Assembly (NCBI RefSeq): GCF_965662675.1
Contig: NZ_CBFIIK010000024.1
Coordinates: 1-26,489, forward strand
Reading direction: 5' to 3'
Length of the DNA: 26,489 bases
From: Roseicyclus sp965662675
GTDB taxonomy: Bacteria; Pseudomonadota; Alphaproteobacteria; Rhodobacterales; Rhodobacteraceae
The position numbers were made by a program, and so were the translations under genes. The notes beneath the pieces were generated by a model. That model was given only the letters and a program-made list of their open reading frames with translations. It was not told where the DNA came from and made no database searches. Positions 1 to 8,572 of the stretch are shown here, piece after piece. How positions within the stretch are numbered: the first letter of the stretch is position 1; the number at the start of each line of letters is the position of its first letter.

Positions 1-486
1 AACCGCGGCACGATCGGCGGCAGTCTTGCCAATAACGATCCTTCCGCCTGTTATCCGGCAGCGGCCTTGGGGTCGGGGGCGGTGATCAAGACCAACGCCC
101 GTGACATCGCGGCGGATGACTATTTCCTCGGCATGTTCACCACCGCGCTGGAGGAGGGGGAGATCATCACCGAGGTACGCTTCCCCGTGCCGCAAAAGGC
201 CAATTACCAGAAATTCGTCCAGCCCGCCTCGCGCTTTGCCTTGGTCGCGGTCTATGTGGCGAAATATGCGTCGGGTGTGCGCGTTGCGGTGACGGGTGCG
301 GCCTCGGACGGGGTATTCCGCTGGGCCGAGGCGGAGGCAGCGCTGTCAGGCGATTTCACGTCCACCGCGCTCGACGGGTTGGCGGTGCCTGGCAATGACA
401 TGATCGCCGATCTGCACGGCACGGCCGATTACCGCGCTCATCTGGTCAAGGTGATGACCAAGCGTGCTGTTGCCGCCGCGGGCTGA
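1..486 (+). CDS. Xanthine dehydrogenase / CO dehydrogenase family FAD-binding subunit (3' part)
   Basis: The window opens inside this gene, in frame from base 1; 161 residues remain before the TGA at 484-486. The first visible residues carry GTIGGSLANNDPSACYP, the GTIGG..NNDP flavin-binding signature of the medium subunit of molybdenum hydroxylases (CoxM / xanthine dehydrogenase FAD subunit). The rest resembles the C-terminal domain of that subunit (FTTALEEGEIITEVRFPVP and following). In this family the subunit binds FAD and moves electrons between the [2Fe-2S] subunit and the external acceptor, in a complex with the molybdopterin and iron-sulfur subunits, which would lie upstream and outside the window. 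The substrate cannot be told from this fragment. It ends 27 bases before a strong terminator and converges with the next gene. Confidence 0.9.
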   Translation, partial: NRGTIGGSLANNDPSACYPAAALGSGAVIKTNARDIAADDYFLGMFTTALEEGEIITEVRFPVPQKANYQKFVQPASRFALVAVYVAKYASGVRVAVTGAASDGVFRWAEAEAALSGDFTSTALDGLAVPGNDMIADLHGTADYRAHLVKVMTKRAVAAAG

Positions 487-512
487 ATGCCGCGACATCG
501 GGCTGGGCAGAC

Positions 513-542
513 AAAAGGCGCCGGGATGATCCGGCGCCTTTT
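513..542. terminator. Bidirectional rho-independent terminator
   Basis: A perfect 12-base inverted repeat, AAAAGGCGCCGG (513-524) and CCGGCGCCTTTT (531-542), is separated by 6 bases. The GC stem is flanked by A4 on one side and T4 on the other, so it can end transcription of both converging genes: the molybdenum-hydroxylase subunit and the GlxA-type regulator. Confidence 0.85.
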
Positions 543-557
543 GCATGGGCCAAGCGG

Positions 558-1535
558 TCAGGCGTAGCTGGTCACCATCCGTGCCGCGCGCGCCATTTTC
601 CGCACGGCCGAGGGCGAGACCCCCAGCTTGTTGCTGATGGCGCGTGAAAAACCTGCCAATGTCTCGAACCCGCTGACGCGCGCAATATCCGAGACGGGCA
701 TCGCGGTATGGCGCAAGAGATCGGCCCCATGGCGCAGGCGCAATGTCAAATAATGCTCGGATGGTTTGACCCCCAGGGCGCGTTCGCACCGCCCGCGCAA
801 GGCTTTGCGGCTCATCCCGAGGCTCTCGGCCAATTCGGTCAGGGCGAGGGGTGTTTCCAGATGGGCACGCATGCGCGCCTCCATTGCGGCAATGATCGGG
901 TCGACGGGGGGCGCCTCGTGCTGGGCGTCGTCTTGCGATGCGCTTTGGCCATGCGGCTGTGGCAGCTTGCCGCTTGCCATGGCGCGGGCCACTTCTTGGG
1001 CCAGGGCGGGCGATGCGGTCTTGGCAATCCAGGCGCAAAGCGCCTCGCCGATCGCAGCGCCGCCGGCAACGGTCATGCGACGATCATCGATTACATAGGG
1101 CCGTTCGACTGTTTCGATCGCGGGGAATTGCGGCGCATCGGTCAAATCCGGGCTATGGCTCAATACGGCTTGACGTCCATCGAGCCAGCCGATCCGGGCC
1201 AAGATCAACGCCCCGGTCGCGACGCCGCCAAGACGACCTCCCGCCGCCTCGATCCGCGACAAGTAGGCTTGAAACCCGTTTGGAATGCGCCCGGGCATGG
1301 CGTCGTCGCATAAGACCAAGACCAAGTCGATATTCTCGGTGCCATCCCAGTTGGCTTGGCCCGGATCGACCAAGGCGCCATTGCTTGCGCGCACCGGCTG
1401 ATGGCCGGGAATTCGCATGTCATGGGAAAAGATTGGCTCGGGGCTCAACTTGTTGGCGGTGTCGAGCACGGCGCAACCAAGCGCATATGCCAACATCGGA
1501 AAGCCCGGGAACAAAACGAAACTCACATGTACCAT
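558..1535 (-). CDS. GlxA family transcriptional regulator (DJ-1/PfpI domain plus AraC HTH)
   Basis: 325 residues from the ATG at 1535. The N-terminal half is a DJ-1/PfpI (class I glutamine amidotransferase-like) domain beginning HVSFVLFPGFPMLAYALG. The C-terminal ~100 residues are an AraC-type double helix-turn-helix, with SMSRKALRGRCERALGVKPS as the first helix region and MPVSDIARVSGFETLAGFSR as the second. GlxA-type regulators control amine or amino-acid use in related bacteria; the ligand cannot be inferred here. I chose the ATG at 1535 because the family starts only a few residues before the first beta strand. An in-frame ATG at 1556 is the alternative, and neither has a clear Shine-Dalgarno. 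It is transcribed toward the terminator it shares with the molybdenum-hydroxylase gene. Confidence 0.85.
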   Translation of the reverse strand: MVHVSFVLFPGFPMLAYALGCAVLDTANKLSPEPIFSHDMRIPGHQPVRASNGALVDPGQANWDGTENIDLVLVLCDDAMPGRIPNGFQAYLSRIEAAGGRLGGVATGALILARIGWLDGRQAVLSHSPDLTDAPQFPAIETVERPYVIDDRRMTVAGGAAIGEALCAWIAKTASPALAQEVARAMASGKLPQPHGQSASQDDAQHEAPPVDPIIAAMEARMRAHLETPLALTELAESLGMSRKALRGRCERALGVKPSEHYLTLRLRHGADLLRHTAMPVSDIARVSGFETLAGFSRAISNKLGVSPSAVRKMARAARMVTSYA

Positions 1536-1633
1536 GAGCGGAGGATGACGCAGCATTCGCGGCGGTTCAAGACAAGTTGCGCGCAATATTGGCCCTGCGC
1601 GTCCTTCCGGCCACAGAGCAGTGGCGGACAACG

Positions 1634-1660
1634 AAAAAAGGCGCGCCCGAAGAGCGCGCC
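1634..1660 (-). terminator. Terminator of infC
   Basis: Inverted repeat GGCGCGC (1640-1646) / GCGCGCC (1654-1660) with a 7-base loop. Read on the minus strand it is followed by six T (opposite A 1634-1639). It lies 31 bases past the infC stop codon and overlaps the region upstream of the GlxA-type regulator. Confidence 0.8.
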
Positions 1661-1690
1661 GATCTCCGTGATGGGATATTTGTCCGACCC

Positions 1691-2233
1691 CTATTTGGCC
1701 GGGCCGATCATCATCACCATTTGGCGCCCTTCCAGGCGCGGAATACTTTCGACCTTGCCAAGACCTTCGACATCCGTCGCCACGCGTTCCAGCAATTCTC
1801 GACCGAGGTTCTGGTGGGCCATTTCACGGCCACGGAAGCGCAAGGTCACCTTCACCTTATCCCCGTTTTCGAGGAACTTGGTGACGCTGCGCATCTTGAC
1901 CTCGTAATCATGGGTGTCGGTGTTCGGACGGAACTTGACCTCCTTGATCTCGATGATCTTTTGCTTCTTGCGCGCCTCGGCCTCGCGTTTCTGGGTCTCG
2001 TATTTGTATTTGCCGAAATCCATGATCTTGCACACGGGCGGTTCGGCCGTGGGCGAAATCTCGACCAGATCCAGACCGGCCTGTTCGGCAAGCTCAAGCG
2101 CGCGGATCGGCGACAAGACACCGAGATTCTCGCCCTCGGCGCCGATAAGGCGGATTTCAGGGCAACGGATACGATCGTTCACGCGCGGGCCGGTTTCACG
2201 GGATGGCGGCGCGTTATGGGGTCTGCGGGCTAT
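1691..2233 (-). CDS. infC: Translation initiation factor IF-3, AUA start
   Basis: IF-3 binds the 30S subunit, prevents early 50S joining and checks the start codon-anticodon pair. The conserved body runs from VNDRIRCPEIRLIG through GKYKYETQKREAEARKKQK (linker region) to the C-terminal domain ending RLEGRQMVMMIGPAK. The first ATG/GTG/TTG in frame is the GTG at 2182, but the typical alphaproteobacterial N-terminus IARRPHNAPPSRETGPR is encoded upstream in the same frame. That extension begins with ATA (2233-2231), five bases after a perfect AGGAGG (2244-2239). From there the protein is 180 residues, the length of E. coli IF-3. E. coli infC starts with AUU, which lets IF-3 repress its own synthesis; an AUA start here suggests the same. 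A good promoter lies upstream and a terminator follows, so the gene looks monocistronic. Confidence 0.93.
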   Translation of the reverse strand: MARRPHNAPPSRETGPRVNDRIRCPEIRLIGAEGENLGVLSPIRALELAEQAGLDLVEISPTAEPPVCKIMDFGKYKYETQKREAEARKKQKIIEIKEVKFRPNTDTHDYEVKMRSVTKFLENGDKVKVTLRFRGREMAHQNLGRELLERVATDVEGLGKVESIPRLEGRQMVMMIGPAK

Positions 2234-2238
2234 GGGGG

Positions 2239-2244
2239 CCTCCT
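2239..2244 (-). promoter_or_regulatory. Shine-Dalgarno AGGAGG that fixes the infC start
   Basis: Perfect AGGAGG on the minus strand, five bases (all C) before the ATA at 2233-2231. The GTG at 2182, the only conventional start nearby, lies 57 bases downstream of this site, which supports the AUA as the true start. Confidence 0.8.
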
Positions 2245-2268
2245 GAAGCTACCGAGATTTAGGCTGAC

Positions 2269-2297
2269 AACCTATCTGTGCAGCCTGTCTCTTTCAA
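2269..2297 (-). promoter_or_regulatory. Candidate sigma70-type promoter of infC
   Basis: On the minus strand, TTGAAA (2297-2292) is a good -35, followed by a 17-base spacer and TAGGTT (2274-2269) as -10. The predicted transcript start near 2262 leaves a leader of about 30 bases before the AUA codon. Assigned by consensus match only. Confidence 0.5.
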
Positions 2298-2411
2298 GGC
2301 GAATTGGCGCTTGTCTGCCGGAAAGCCATCTGTGCCGCGGTGCAGCATTGCCACTGGGGCGCGCGACGCTTAGGTGCGGAGACGGTGTTGTCACTCAAAA
2401 TCGGAGAAACC

Positions 2412-2825
2412 ATGAAACGCGTTATGATCATGATCGCTGTCCTCGCGGCGTTGGGCATCGGTGGGTACTTTGTGTTGCAGGCGCAAAACGCCGCCGCCGA
2501 AGCTGCCGCCGCCGAAGCTGCCGCCGCCGAAGCTGCCGCCGAAGCCGAAGCTGCCGCCGAAGCCGCTGCTGCGGTGACCAGCGCCGCGCAAGACGCGGCT
2601 GCCACGCTCGCAGATCAAGCAACGCAGGCCCAAGACGCCCTATCGTCGCTCTTTACCGTCGAGGGCTTCGATTTCGACAGCGCCATGGCCGCGCTGGAGG
2701 GGGCCGATATCCCCGCTTTGGCCCGCGCTGCGATCACCACAGCCCTCGGCGCGGCGCGCGATAATCCTGACCTTCTGCCCACGGCGCTGGAACAGGCACG
2801 CAATGCCTTGGGCCTCGGCCAGTAA
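2412..2825 (+). CDS. Small membrane-anchored Ala/Glu-repeat protein, function unknown
   Basis: 137 residues from the ATG at 2412, which has GGAGA four bases upstream; the ORF can be opened further upstream but without support. Residues 1-23 (MKRVMIMIAVLAALGIGGYFVLQ) are a short positively charged start plus one hydrophobic segment, so a single N-terminal membrane anchor or signal is expected. Residues ~25-55 are almost only Ala and Glu in a repeating A-A-E-A-A pattern encoded by a tandem DNA repeat; this should form a long helix. Residues ~75-137 look like a small helical domain (FDFDSAMAALEGADIPALAR...). I do not recognise a named family. It stands alone, divergent from infC and convergent with fpr, with a GC-rich hairpin after the stop. 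Confidence 0.75.
   Translation: MKRVMIMIAVLAALGIGGYFVLQAQNAAAEAAAAEAAAAEAAAEAEAAAEAAAAVTSAAQDAAATLADQATQAQDALSSLFTVEGFDFDSAMAALEGADIPALARAAITTALGAARDNPDLLPTALEQARNALGLGQ
2490..2570 (+). repeat. In-frame 15-bp tandem repeat coding A-A-A-E-A
   Basis: Three perfect copies of GCCGCCGCCGAAGCT occupy 2490-2504, 2505-2519 and 2520-2534. Shortened copies of the same units (GCCGCC, GAAGCC, GAAGCT) follow to about 2570. All changes are multiples of three, so the reading frame is kept. This is a minisatellite-like array that could change length by slippage. Confidence 0.85.
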
Positions 2826-2842
2826 GTCGCGTTCAAGAAACA

Positions 2843-2873
2843 AGCCCCCCCACGCCAAGGTCGCGGGGGGGCT
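2843..2873. terminator. GC-rich hairpin between convergent genes
   Basis: AGCCCCCCC (2843-2851) pairs with GGGGGGGCT (2865-2873) around a 13-base loop, 17 bases after the Ala/Glu-protein stop and 17 bases beyond the fpr stop. There is no real T run on the plus side, so its strength as an intrinsic terminator is uncertain. Confidence 0.5.
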
Positions 2874-2890
2874 ATCGGCGTCAAAGCCGG

Positions 2891-3748
2891 TCAGTCAAGA
2901 AAGGCTTTCTCGACAACGTATTCGGCGGGGTTGGAATTGGCCCCTTCACGTAGGCCGTAATCCTCGAGCATCGCCTTGATCTCGAGATTGAAAGCGAGGT
3001 TGCCGCAGACCATCGCACGGTCGGTGTCTTGGGCAAGCGGGCCGACGCCAAGATCGGCGAATACTTCGCCCGAACGCATCAGATCGGTGATCCGGCCCAT
3101 CTTGGGGCTCTTCTCACGGGTGGTGGTGGGGTAATAGCGCAGCTTGTCGGCAAAGCTTTCGCCGATCAGCTCGGCCAGCATCTCGTCTTGGCGGATCGCA
3201 TCGATCAGCTGCGCGCCATAGGTCAATTCGCCAACTTCGCGGCAGGTATGGGTCAAGATGACCTCGTCGTAATCCTCGTAGGTCTGCGGCTCGCGCAGCA
3301 GGCTGGCAAAGGGCGCGATGCCGGTGCCGGTGGCGAACAACCATAGCCGCTTTCCGGGCAAAAGCGCGTCATGCACCAGCGTACCCACGGGCTTTGGTCG
3401 CAAGATGATCGCGTCGCCGGGCCGGACATGCTGCAGCTTCGAGGTGAGCGGCCCATCGGGCACCTTGATCGAATAGAACTCCAGCGCGTCATCCCAAGCC
3501 GGCGAGGCGATGGAATAGGCGCGCATCAAGGGCTTTTGCTTGCCCGTTTCGGGGTCGGGATCGCCCATCAGGCCGATCATCACGAACTCGCCCGAGCGAA
3601 AGCGCAGGCTCGGCGGCCGCGTGCAGCGGAACCGGAACAGCCGGTCGGTGTAATGCTCCACCTCGGTCACGATCTGCGTATCGGGCAGGGTGGGCGTGGC
3701 GCGCGCGGCGGTGTTCTCGGTATCTTTCACGGGTCTATGCTCGGTCAT
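2891..3748 (-). CDS. fpr: Ferredoxin/flavodoxin--NADP(+) reductase
   Basis: 285 residues, FAD-dependent, moving electrons between NADPH and ferredoxin or flavodoxin in the cytoplasm. The FAD-binding RAYSIASP lies at residues 76-83, the NADP-domain GTGIAPF at 141-147, and VCGN follows near 248; the tail AEYVVEKAFLD is typical of the bacterial class. In-frame upstream extension is blocked by a TGA nine bases before the ATG. The ATG has only a poor Shine-Dalgarno (AGGA one base away), while a strong AAGGAGGAGG sits about 30 bases upstream in front of an 11-codon ORF. As the last gene of the sulfate-assimilation block it may supply electrons to CysI, but an FNR-like box before it suggests separate transcription. 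Fpr proteins also serve iron-sulfur and oxidative-stress functions. Confidence 0.95.
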   Translation of the reverse strand: MTEHRPVKDTENTAARATPTLPDTQIVTEVEHYTDRLFRFRCTRPPSLRFRSGEFVMIGLMGDPDPETGKQKPLMRAYSIASPAWDDALEFYSIKVPDGPLTSKLQHVRPGDAIILRPKPVGTLVHDALLPGKRLWLFATGTGIAPFASLLREPQTYEDYDEVILTHTCREVGELTYGAQLIDAIRQDEMLAELIGESFADKLRYYPTTTREKSPKMGRITDLMRSGEVFADLGVGPLAQDTDRAMVCGNLAFNLEIKAMLEDYGLREGANSNPAEYVVEKAFLD

Positions 3749-3777
3749 GTCCTGTCACGGCGCGGTCTAGCCGCCAC
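3745..3777 (-). other. Possible 10-residue leader ORF before fpr
   Basis: GTG at 3777 opens a frame of 10 residues, Arg-rich (VAARPRRDRT), whose TGA (3747-3745) overlaps the fpr ATG as ATGA. The purine tract AAGGAGGAGG (3786-3777) precedes it, but the AAGGAG core is only 3 bases from the GTG, closer than usual. This is a weak candidate for a translated leader coupled to fpr; it could also be chance. Confidence 0.25.
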
Positions 3778-3791
3778 CTCCTCCTTAAGCC

Positions 3792-3805
3792 TTGATCTGG
3801 ATCAG
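3792..3805. promoter_or_regulatory. FNR/FnrL-like box upstream of fpr
   Basis: TTGATCTGGATCAG matches the FNR-family consensus TTGAT-N4-ATCAA at 9 of 10 fixed bases. It sits between the DUF934 stop (3818) and the fpr start, centred about 50 bases before the fpr ATG on the minus strand. Rhodobacter FnrL sites commonly read TTGATCTGGATCAA, so this is a plausible oxygen-responsive site. It is inferred from sequence only. Confidence 0.5.
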
Positions 3806-3817
3806 GGAAAGCTTTTG

Positions 3818-4246
3818 TCAGCCTTTCAGCCGCGCCTGATAGTCGCCCGCCCGCCAATCGGCACGCGCCAACCATTGATCTTCGGGCTGGCGCGCGGCTA
3901 TCGCGGGGGCGATCTCGACCTCGTCGAAGCCTGCCCGTCGGGCCATTGCATATTGATCGGCCAGCACATGACCCGCTGCGCGTAGCCGCCCGGTATAGCC
4001 CATCGCCCGCAACCGCCGCGCGACGGTAAAGCCGCGCCCATCGGCGAAACCGCCAAAACGGATGCGGATCAGAATGATCTGGGAAAGATGCGCGCGCAGA
4101 TCCTCCAGATCCGTTTGCACCCCAAGTTCGAGGGCCAACCCCTCGCCATGCAGATCCGCATCCGGGGGCAAGAACGCGCCCCCCCAATCATCGGCCACAA
4201 AGCCCCTGTCGCGCATGATCACCGTGGCGGTCGTGTTCTGGCTCAT
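3818..4246 (-). CDS. DUF934 family protein of the sulfite reduction locus
   Basis: 142 residues, no membrane segment, no conserved Cys pair. The central stretch HLSQIILIRIRFGGFADGRG followed by FTVARRLRAMGYTGRLRAAG and HVLADQYAMARRAGFDEVEI is the hallmark of DUF934, a family found almost always beside assimilatory sulfite reductase; its biochemical role is not established. I chose the ATG at 4246 because GGAG lies seven bases upstream; a GTG at 4252 would place that site too close. The gene starts 76 bases after cysH, with a dispersed repeat element in between, and is followed 69 bases later by fpr. Confidence 0.85.
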   Translation of the reverse strand: MSQNTTATVIMRDRGFVADDWGGAFLPPDADLHGEGLALELGVQTDLEDLRAHLSQIILIRIRFGGFADGRGFTVARRLRAMGYTGRLRAAGHVLADQYAMARRAGFDEVEIAPAIAARQPEDQWLARADWRAGDYQARLKG

Positions 4247-4275
4247 CTTCACTCTCCATCAAGGTTAAGGCGCGC

Positions 4276-4302
4276 GCCCTTCATCTTTCAAAAAATACGC
4301 AA
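4276..4302 (-). repeat. Dispersed 3' motif, copy A
   Basis: Minus strand: TTGCGTATTT, TTTG, then AAAGATGAAGGGC. It begins 21 bases past the cysH stop, in the sense orientation to cysH. The flanking halves match copy B at 24459-24486 exactly and differ from it only in the four central bases. Confidence 0.65.
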
Positions 4303-4322
4303 TCGCAGCGGTTGCCGATCAT

Positions 4323-5064
4323 TCACGATGCCTGCCGGACAGGCGCGCGCATGATCCGGCCATCGACGATGTGAATGCCGCATTCATCCTTGGCGGCCCC
4401 CCGCCAGCGCCCGGCGCGCGGGTCTTCGCCCGGCGCCACGGGCGTCGTGCATGGCGCGCAGCCGATCGAGGGGTAGCCCTGCGCCACAAGCGGATGGCGG
4501 GGCAGGCGGTTGTTGATCATGTATTCCGTCACATCCTCGCGCGCCCAATGGGCGAGCGGGTTGATCTTTATGCGCGTATCCTCTTCGGCCTCGAAGAACT
4601 CCAGCGCGGCGCGGCTGCCCGATTGAAAGCGTTTGCGCCCGGTGATCCATGCATCGAAGGGCGCCAGCGCATGGGCCAGCGGCTCGGTCTTTCGCAAGGC
4701 GCAGCAGGCATCGGGGTTGTCGCGGTGCAGCATCCCCTCGGGGTCATGGGCGGCAAGCCTTGTTCGGCTGGCGCGGATCACCCGTAGATCGCCAAGCCCC
4801 AGATGGTCGGCCACCGCGCGCTGGTATTGCAGCGTTTCGGCAAAAAGCATCTCGGTGTCGAGAAACAGCACCGGGGTGTTGCTGTCGACCAAGGCCACCA
4901 TGTGCAGAAGCACGACCGAGTCCGCGCCGAAACTCGACACCATCGCGACCGATCCCGTATCGGAATCGGCCAGCGCATGTTCGAGTACGGAAATAGCCGA
5001 GTGGTGGCGGTAGCGCGTGTTCAGCGCCGCAACCCGCGTAGACACATTGCTGAAATGGGCGATC

Positions 5065-5075
<11 letters not shown>
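4323..5075 (-). CDS. cysH: Assimilatory APS/PAPS reductase, iron-sulfur type
   Basis: 250 residues from the ATG at 5075. It reduces (phospho)adenylyl sulfate to sulfite. The nucleotide-binding region has SSFGADSVVLLHM (48-60) and FLDTEM (71-76). CC at 124-125 and CAPC at 206-209 are the four ligands of a [4Fe-4S] cluster, and the catalytic Cys is in ECGIH (231-235). The CC..CxxC set points to the APS-using bacterial type rather than the cluster-free E. coli PAPS reductase. The start overlaps the end of cysI by 11 bases, which implies translational coupling. A longer N-terminal frame exists upstream but would run deep into cysI and carries no homology. Confidence 0.93.
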
Positions 5076-6734
<1,659 letters not shown>

Positions 6735-6735
<1 letters not shown>

Positions 6736-7034
6736 CAGAGCGCCTCTTGCTTGCCATGGGCGTAGTTGGACGGGCCACGGGTGCGGAAGACCTCGCGGAA
6801 ATGGAGGGGTTCGGGGCCTTTGGGGCCTTGCTTGGCATCAGCCAGATAGGCACCCACCACCTCATGCCCGCGCGCGGTGGCATCGAGCAGGTGCAGCTCG
6901 GCTGTGGCCGCATCGGTGATCATCAGCGCCTTGTCGTGGTGGCGCGTCCAGCCGCCATCGGGGGCCAGATAGACGACATCACCCTCCAGCAGCGCATTGG
7001 CGGTCAGAACCTTGGGGGAATAGGGGGCGAGCAT
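6735..7034 (-). CDS. DUF2849 domain protein of the sulfite reduction operon
   Basis: 99 residues, starting MLAPYSPKVLTANALLEGDV. It matches the small DUF2849 family found between siroheme synthase and sulfite reductase genes in alphaproteobacteria; no activity is known. Visible features are the conserved GDVVYL and two-strand core, and the late REVFRTRGPSNY segment. The ATG at 7034 shares one base with the cysG stop (TGATG), with GAGGAG eight bases upstream inside cysG. The stop in turn shares a base with the cysI ATG. This stop/start chaining ties its dose to CysG and CysI, so an accessory role in siroheme or sulfite reductase function is a reasonable inference. Confidence 0.88.
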
Positions 7035-8428
7035 CAGGCGAACTCCTCGGTCAAGTGGGGCAGGGCGGCCTCGGCCATGCGCGGGGCCAGCCCGTAAAGC
7101 AGGATCACCGGGCCGGTACAGGCGGCCTCGGCCAGCGCATGGGGCAGGCGCGCCAGCGTGGTGGCGATGGCCCGCGCTTCGGGGCGGGCGGCGTTTTCCA
7201 CCGCGGTGACGGGTGTTTCGGCGGCCGCGCCATGCATCATCAGCCGGCCTTGGATGAAGCGCGCGCCGCGCTTGCCCATGTAGATCGCGGCCACCGCACC
7301 GGGGCGGGCCAGCCCGCGCCAATCCTGCTCGGCGAAGCCTTGCATGTCATGGCCCGTGATCAGCCGTAGTGCGCTGTTTCGGTCGCGCTTGGTCAGGCTT
7401 TGTCCGATACTTGCCGCCGCGGCACTGGCCGCGGTGATCCCCGGCACCACCGACCATTCAAGCCCCGCGGCCGTCAGCGCGTCGATTTCCTCGTCCAGCC
7501 GCCCGAACACCGCCGGATCGCCACCCTTCAGCCGCACCACATGCGCGCCAAGGGCCGCATGTTCGACCATCAGCGCGCAGATATCGGCTTGCGCCATCGC
7601 GGGGCCGAACCCCTCTTTGCCCGCATCGATGATCAGCGCCTCGCGCCGGGCAAGCTCCAAGATCGCTTGTGGCACAAGCCGGTCATGGATCACCACATCG
7701 GCCCGGTCGAGGAGCTTGCGGGCCTTGAGCGTCAAAAGCTCCGGATCGCCGGGGCCGGCACCCACCAGATCGACACGGCCCCCCTTGGGTGCTGCATCGA
7801 GATGGCGGGCAAGCAGCCCCTCAAGCGCCGTGGCAAGCCCGTCTTGGCCCTGCGCGGCAAGTGCTTGGGGCCCTGCGTCGAAATAGTAATCCGCCCAGAA
7901 CTCCCGCCGTTTGCGCCCCATCGGCAAGGCATCGGCCATGGCGCGAAAGCCTTTGCCGATCCGCGCCAGTACACCCAGCGTGCTGGGCAGGCGTTCCTCC
8001 AGATCGGCCTTGATCGCGCGCGCCAGCACCGGGGCCGCACCCTCGGTGCCGATAGCGATGGTCACGGGGTCGCGATCGACGATGGCGGGTGTGATGAACT
8101 GGCTGTCGGCAAGATTATCGACAAGGTTGACCAAGGCCCCATCCGCGCGCGCCAGCCGGGCAATGCGGCGATCCTCGTCCGGGTCATCCGTCGCGGCATA
8201 GACAAGCGCTGCGCAGAGCGCATCACCGGGGCCAAAGGCGCGCGCGATCAGCGTGATCTGCCCTTGCACGGCCATTGCCTGTAGGGCGGGATCGGGGGTT
8301 TCGGCGATCACGGTCAGGCGCGCCGTCGTCTTGCGCAAGATGCGCAGCTTGGCCAAGGCCGTCTCGCCGCCGCCTGCCACGACGACACGGCGACCTTGCA
8401 GGGCCAGAAAGATCGGGAAATGGTCCAT
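7034..8428 (-). CDS. cysG: Siroheme synthase (trifunctional CysG)
   Basis: 464 residues from the ATG at 8428, which has GGAG six bases upstream. An in-frame start at 8461 would add 11 residues that do not match the family. The N-terminal third is the precorrin-2 dehydrogenase/ferrochelatase domain, with an NAD-binding VVVAGGGETALAK. The C-terminal ~250 residues are uroporphyrinogen III methyltransferase, with VDLVGAGPGDPELLTLKA, HVVRLKGGDPAVFGR and VVPGITAASAAAASIG. Together they turn uroporphyrinogen III into siroheme, the cofactor of the CysI encoded two genes later. It is first in the minus-strand operon and is read divergently from the Lrp-type regulator. Confidence 0.95.
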   Translation of the reverse strand: MDHFPIFLALQGRRVVVAGGGETALAKLRILRKTTARLTVIAETPDPALQAMAVQGQITLIARAFGPGDALCAALVYAATDDPDEDRRIARLARADGALVNLVDNLADSQFITPAIVDRDPVTIAIGTEGAAPVLARAIKADLEERLPSTLGVLARIGKGFRAMADALPMGRKRREFWADYYFDAGPQALAAQGQDGLATALEGLLARHLDAAPKGGRVDLVGAGPGDPELLTLKARKLLDRADVVIHDRLVPQAILELARREALIIDAGKEGFGPAMAQADICALMVEHAALGAHVVRLKGGDPAVFGRLDEEIDALTAAGLEWSVVPGITAASAAAASIGQSLTKRDRNSALRLITGHDMQGFAEQDWRGLARPGAVAAIYMGKRGARFIQGRLMMHGAAAETPVTAVENAARPEARAIATTLARLPHALAEAACTGPVILLYGLAPRMAEAALPHLTEEFA

Positions 8429-8572
8429 CGCGCGCTCCGACCAATGGGTGGGTTGCGGCAATACTTAGAACAATTTCCCGGTATTTTGCAGATACCCCTT
8501 GCTGAAAGGGACGTACGTTTCTAGTAATCCGATTTAGTTCAGATCCCGTTCTGTTGCGAAGGGCCACCAAAA
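8429..8572. promoter_or_regulatory. Divergent promoter/operator region cysG - lrp-type gene
   Basis: 144 bases, AT-richer than the flanking genes, separating two divergent genes. It holds an inverted repeat GGTAT-N7-ATACC (8480-8496), an abutting CCCTT-N5-AAGGG (8496-8510) and the perfect palindrome ACGTACGT (8511-8518). TTGCTG with TAGTAA 17 bases on is a possible promoter for the regulator. The dyads are candidate operators for the adjacent Lrp-type protein; this is inference from position. Confidence 0.45.

Noticed and set aside
237..241. tyrS KMGKS instead of KMSKS as a defective active site
   Set aside because: (Residue numbers of TyrS.) KMGK[ST] is a frequent functional variant in bacterial tyrosyl-tRNA synthetases.
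2490..2570. CRISPR-like or VNTR array
   Set aside because: The 15-bp units are contiguous with no spacers and stay in one coding frame; it is an internal protein repeat.
8511..8518. ACGTACGT as an independent regulatory site
   Set aside because: An eight-base palindrome alone is too short to support; kept only as part of the dyad cluster.
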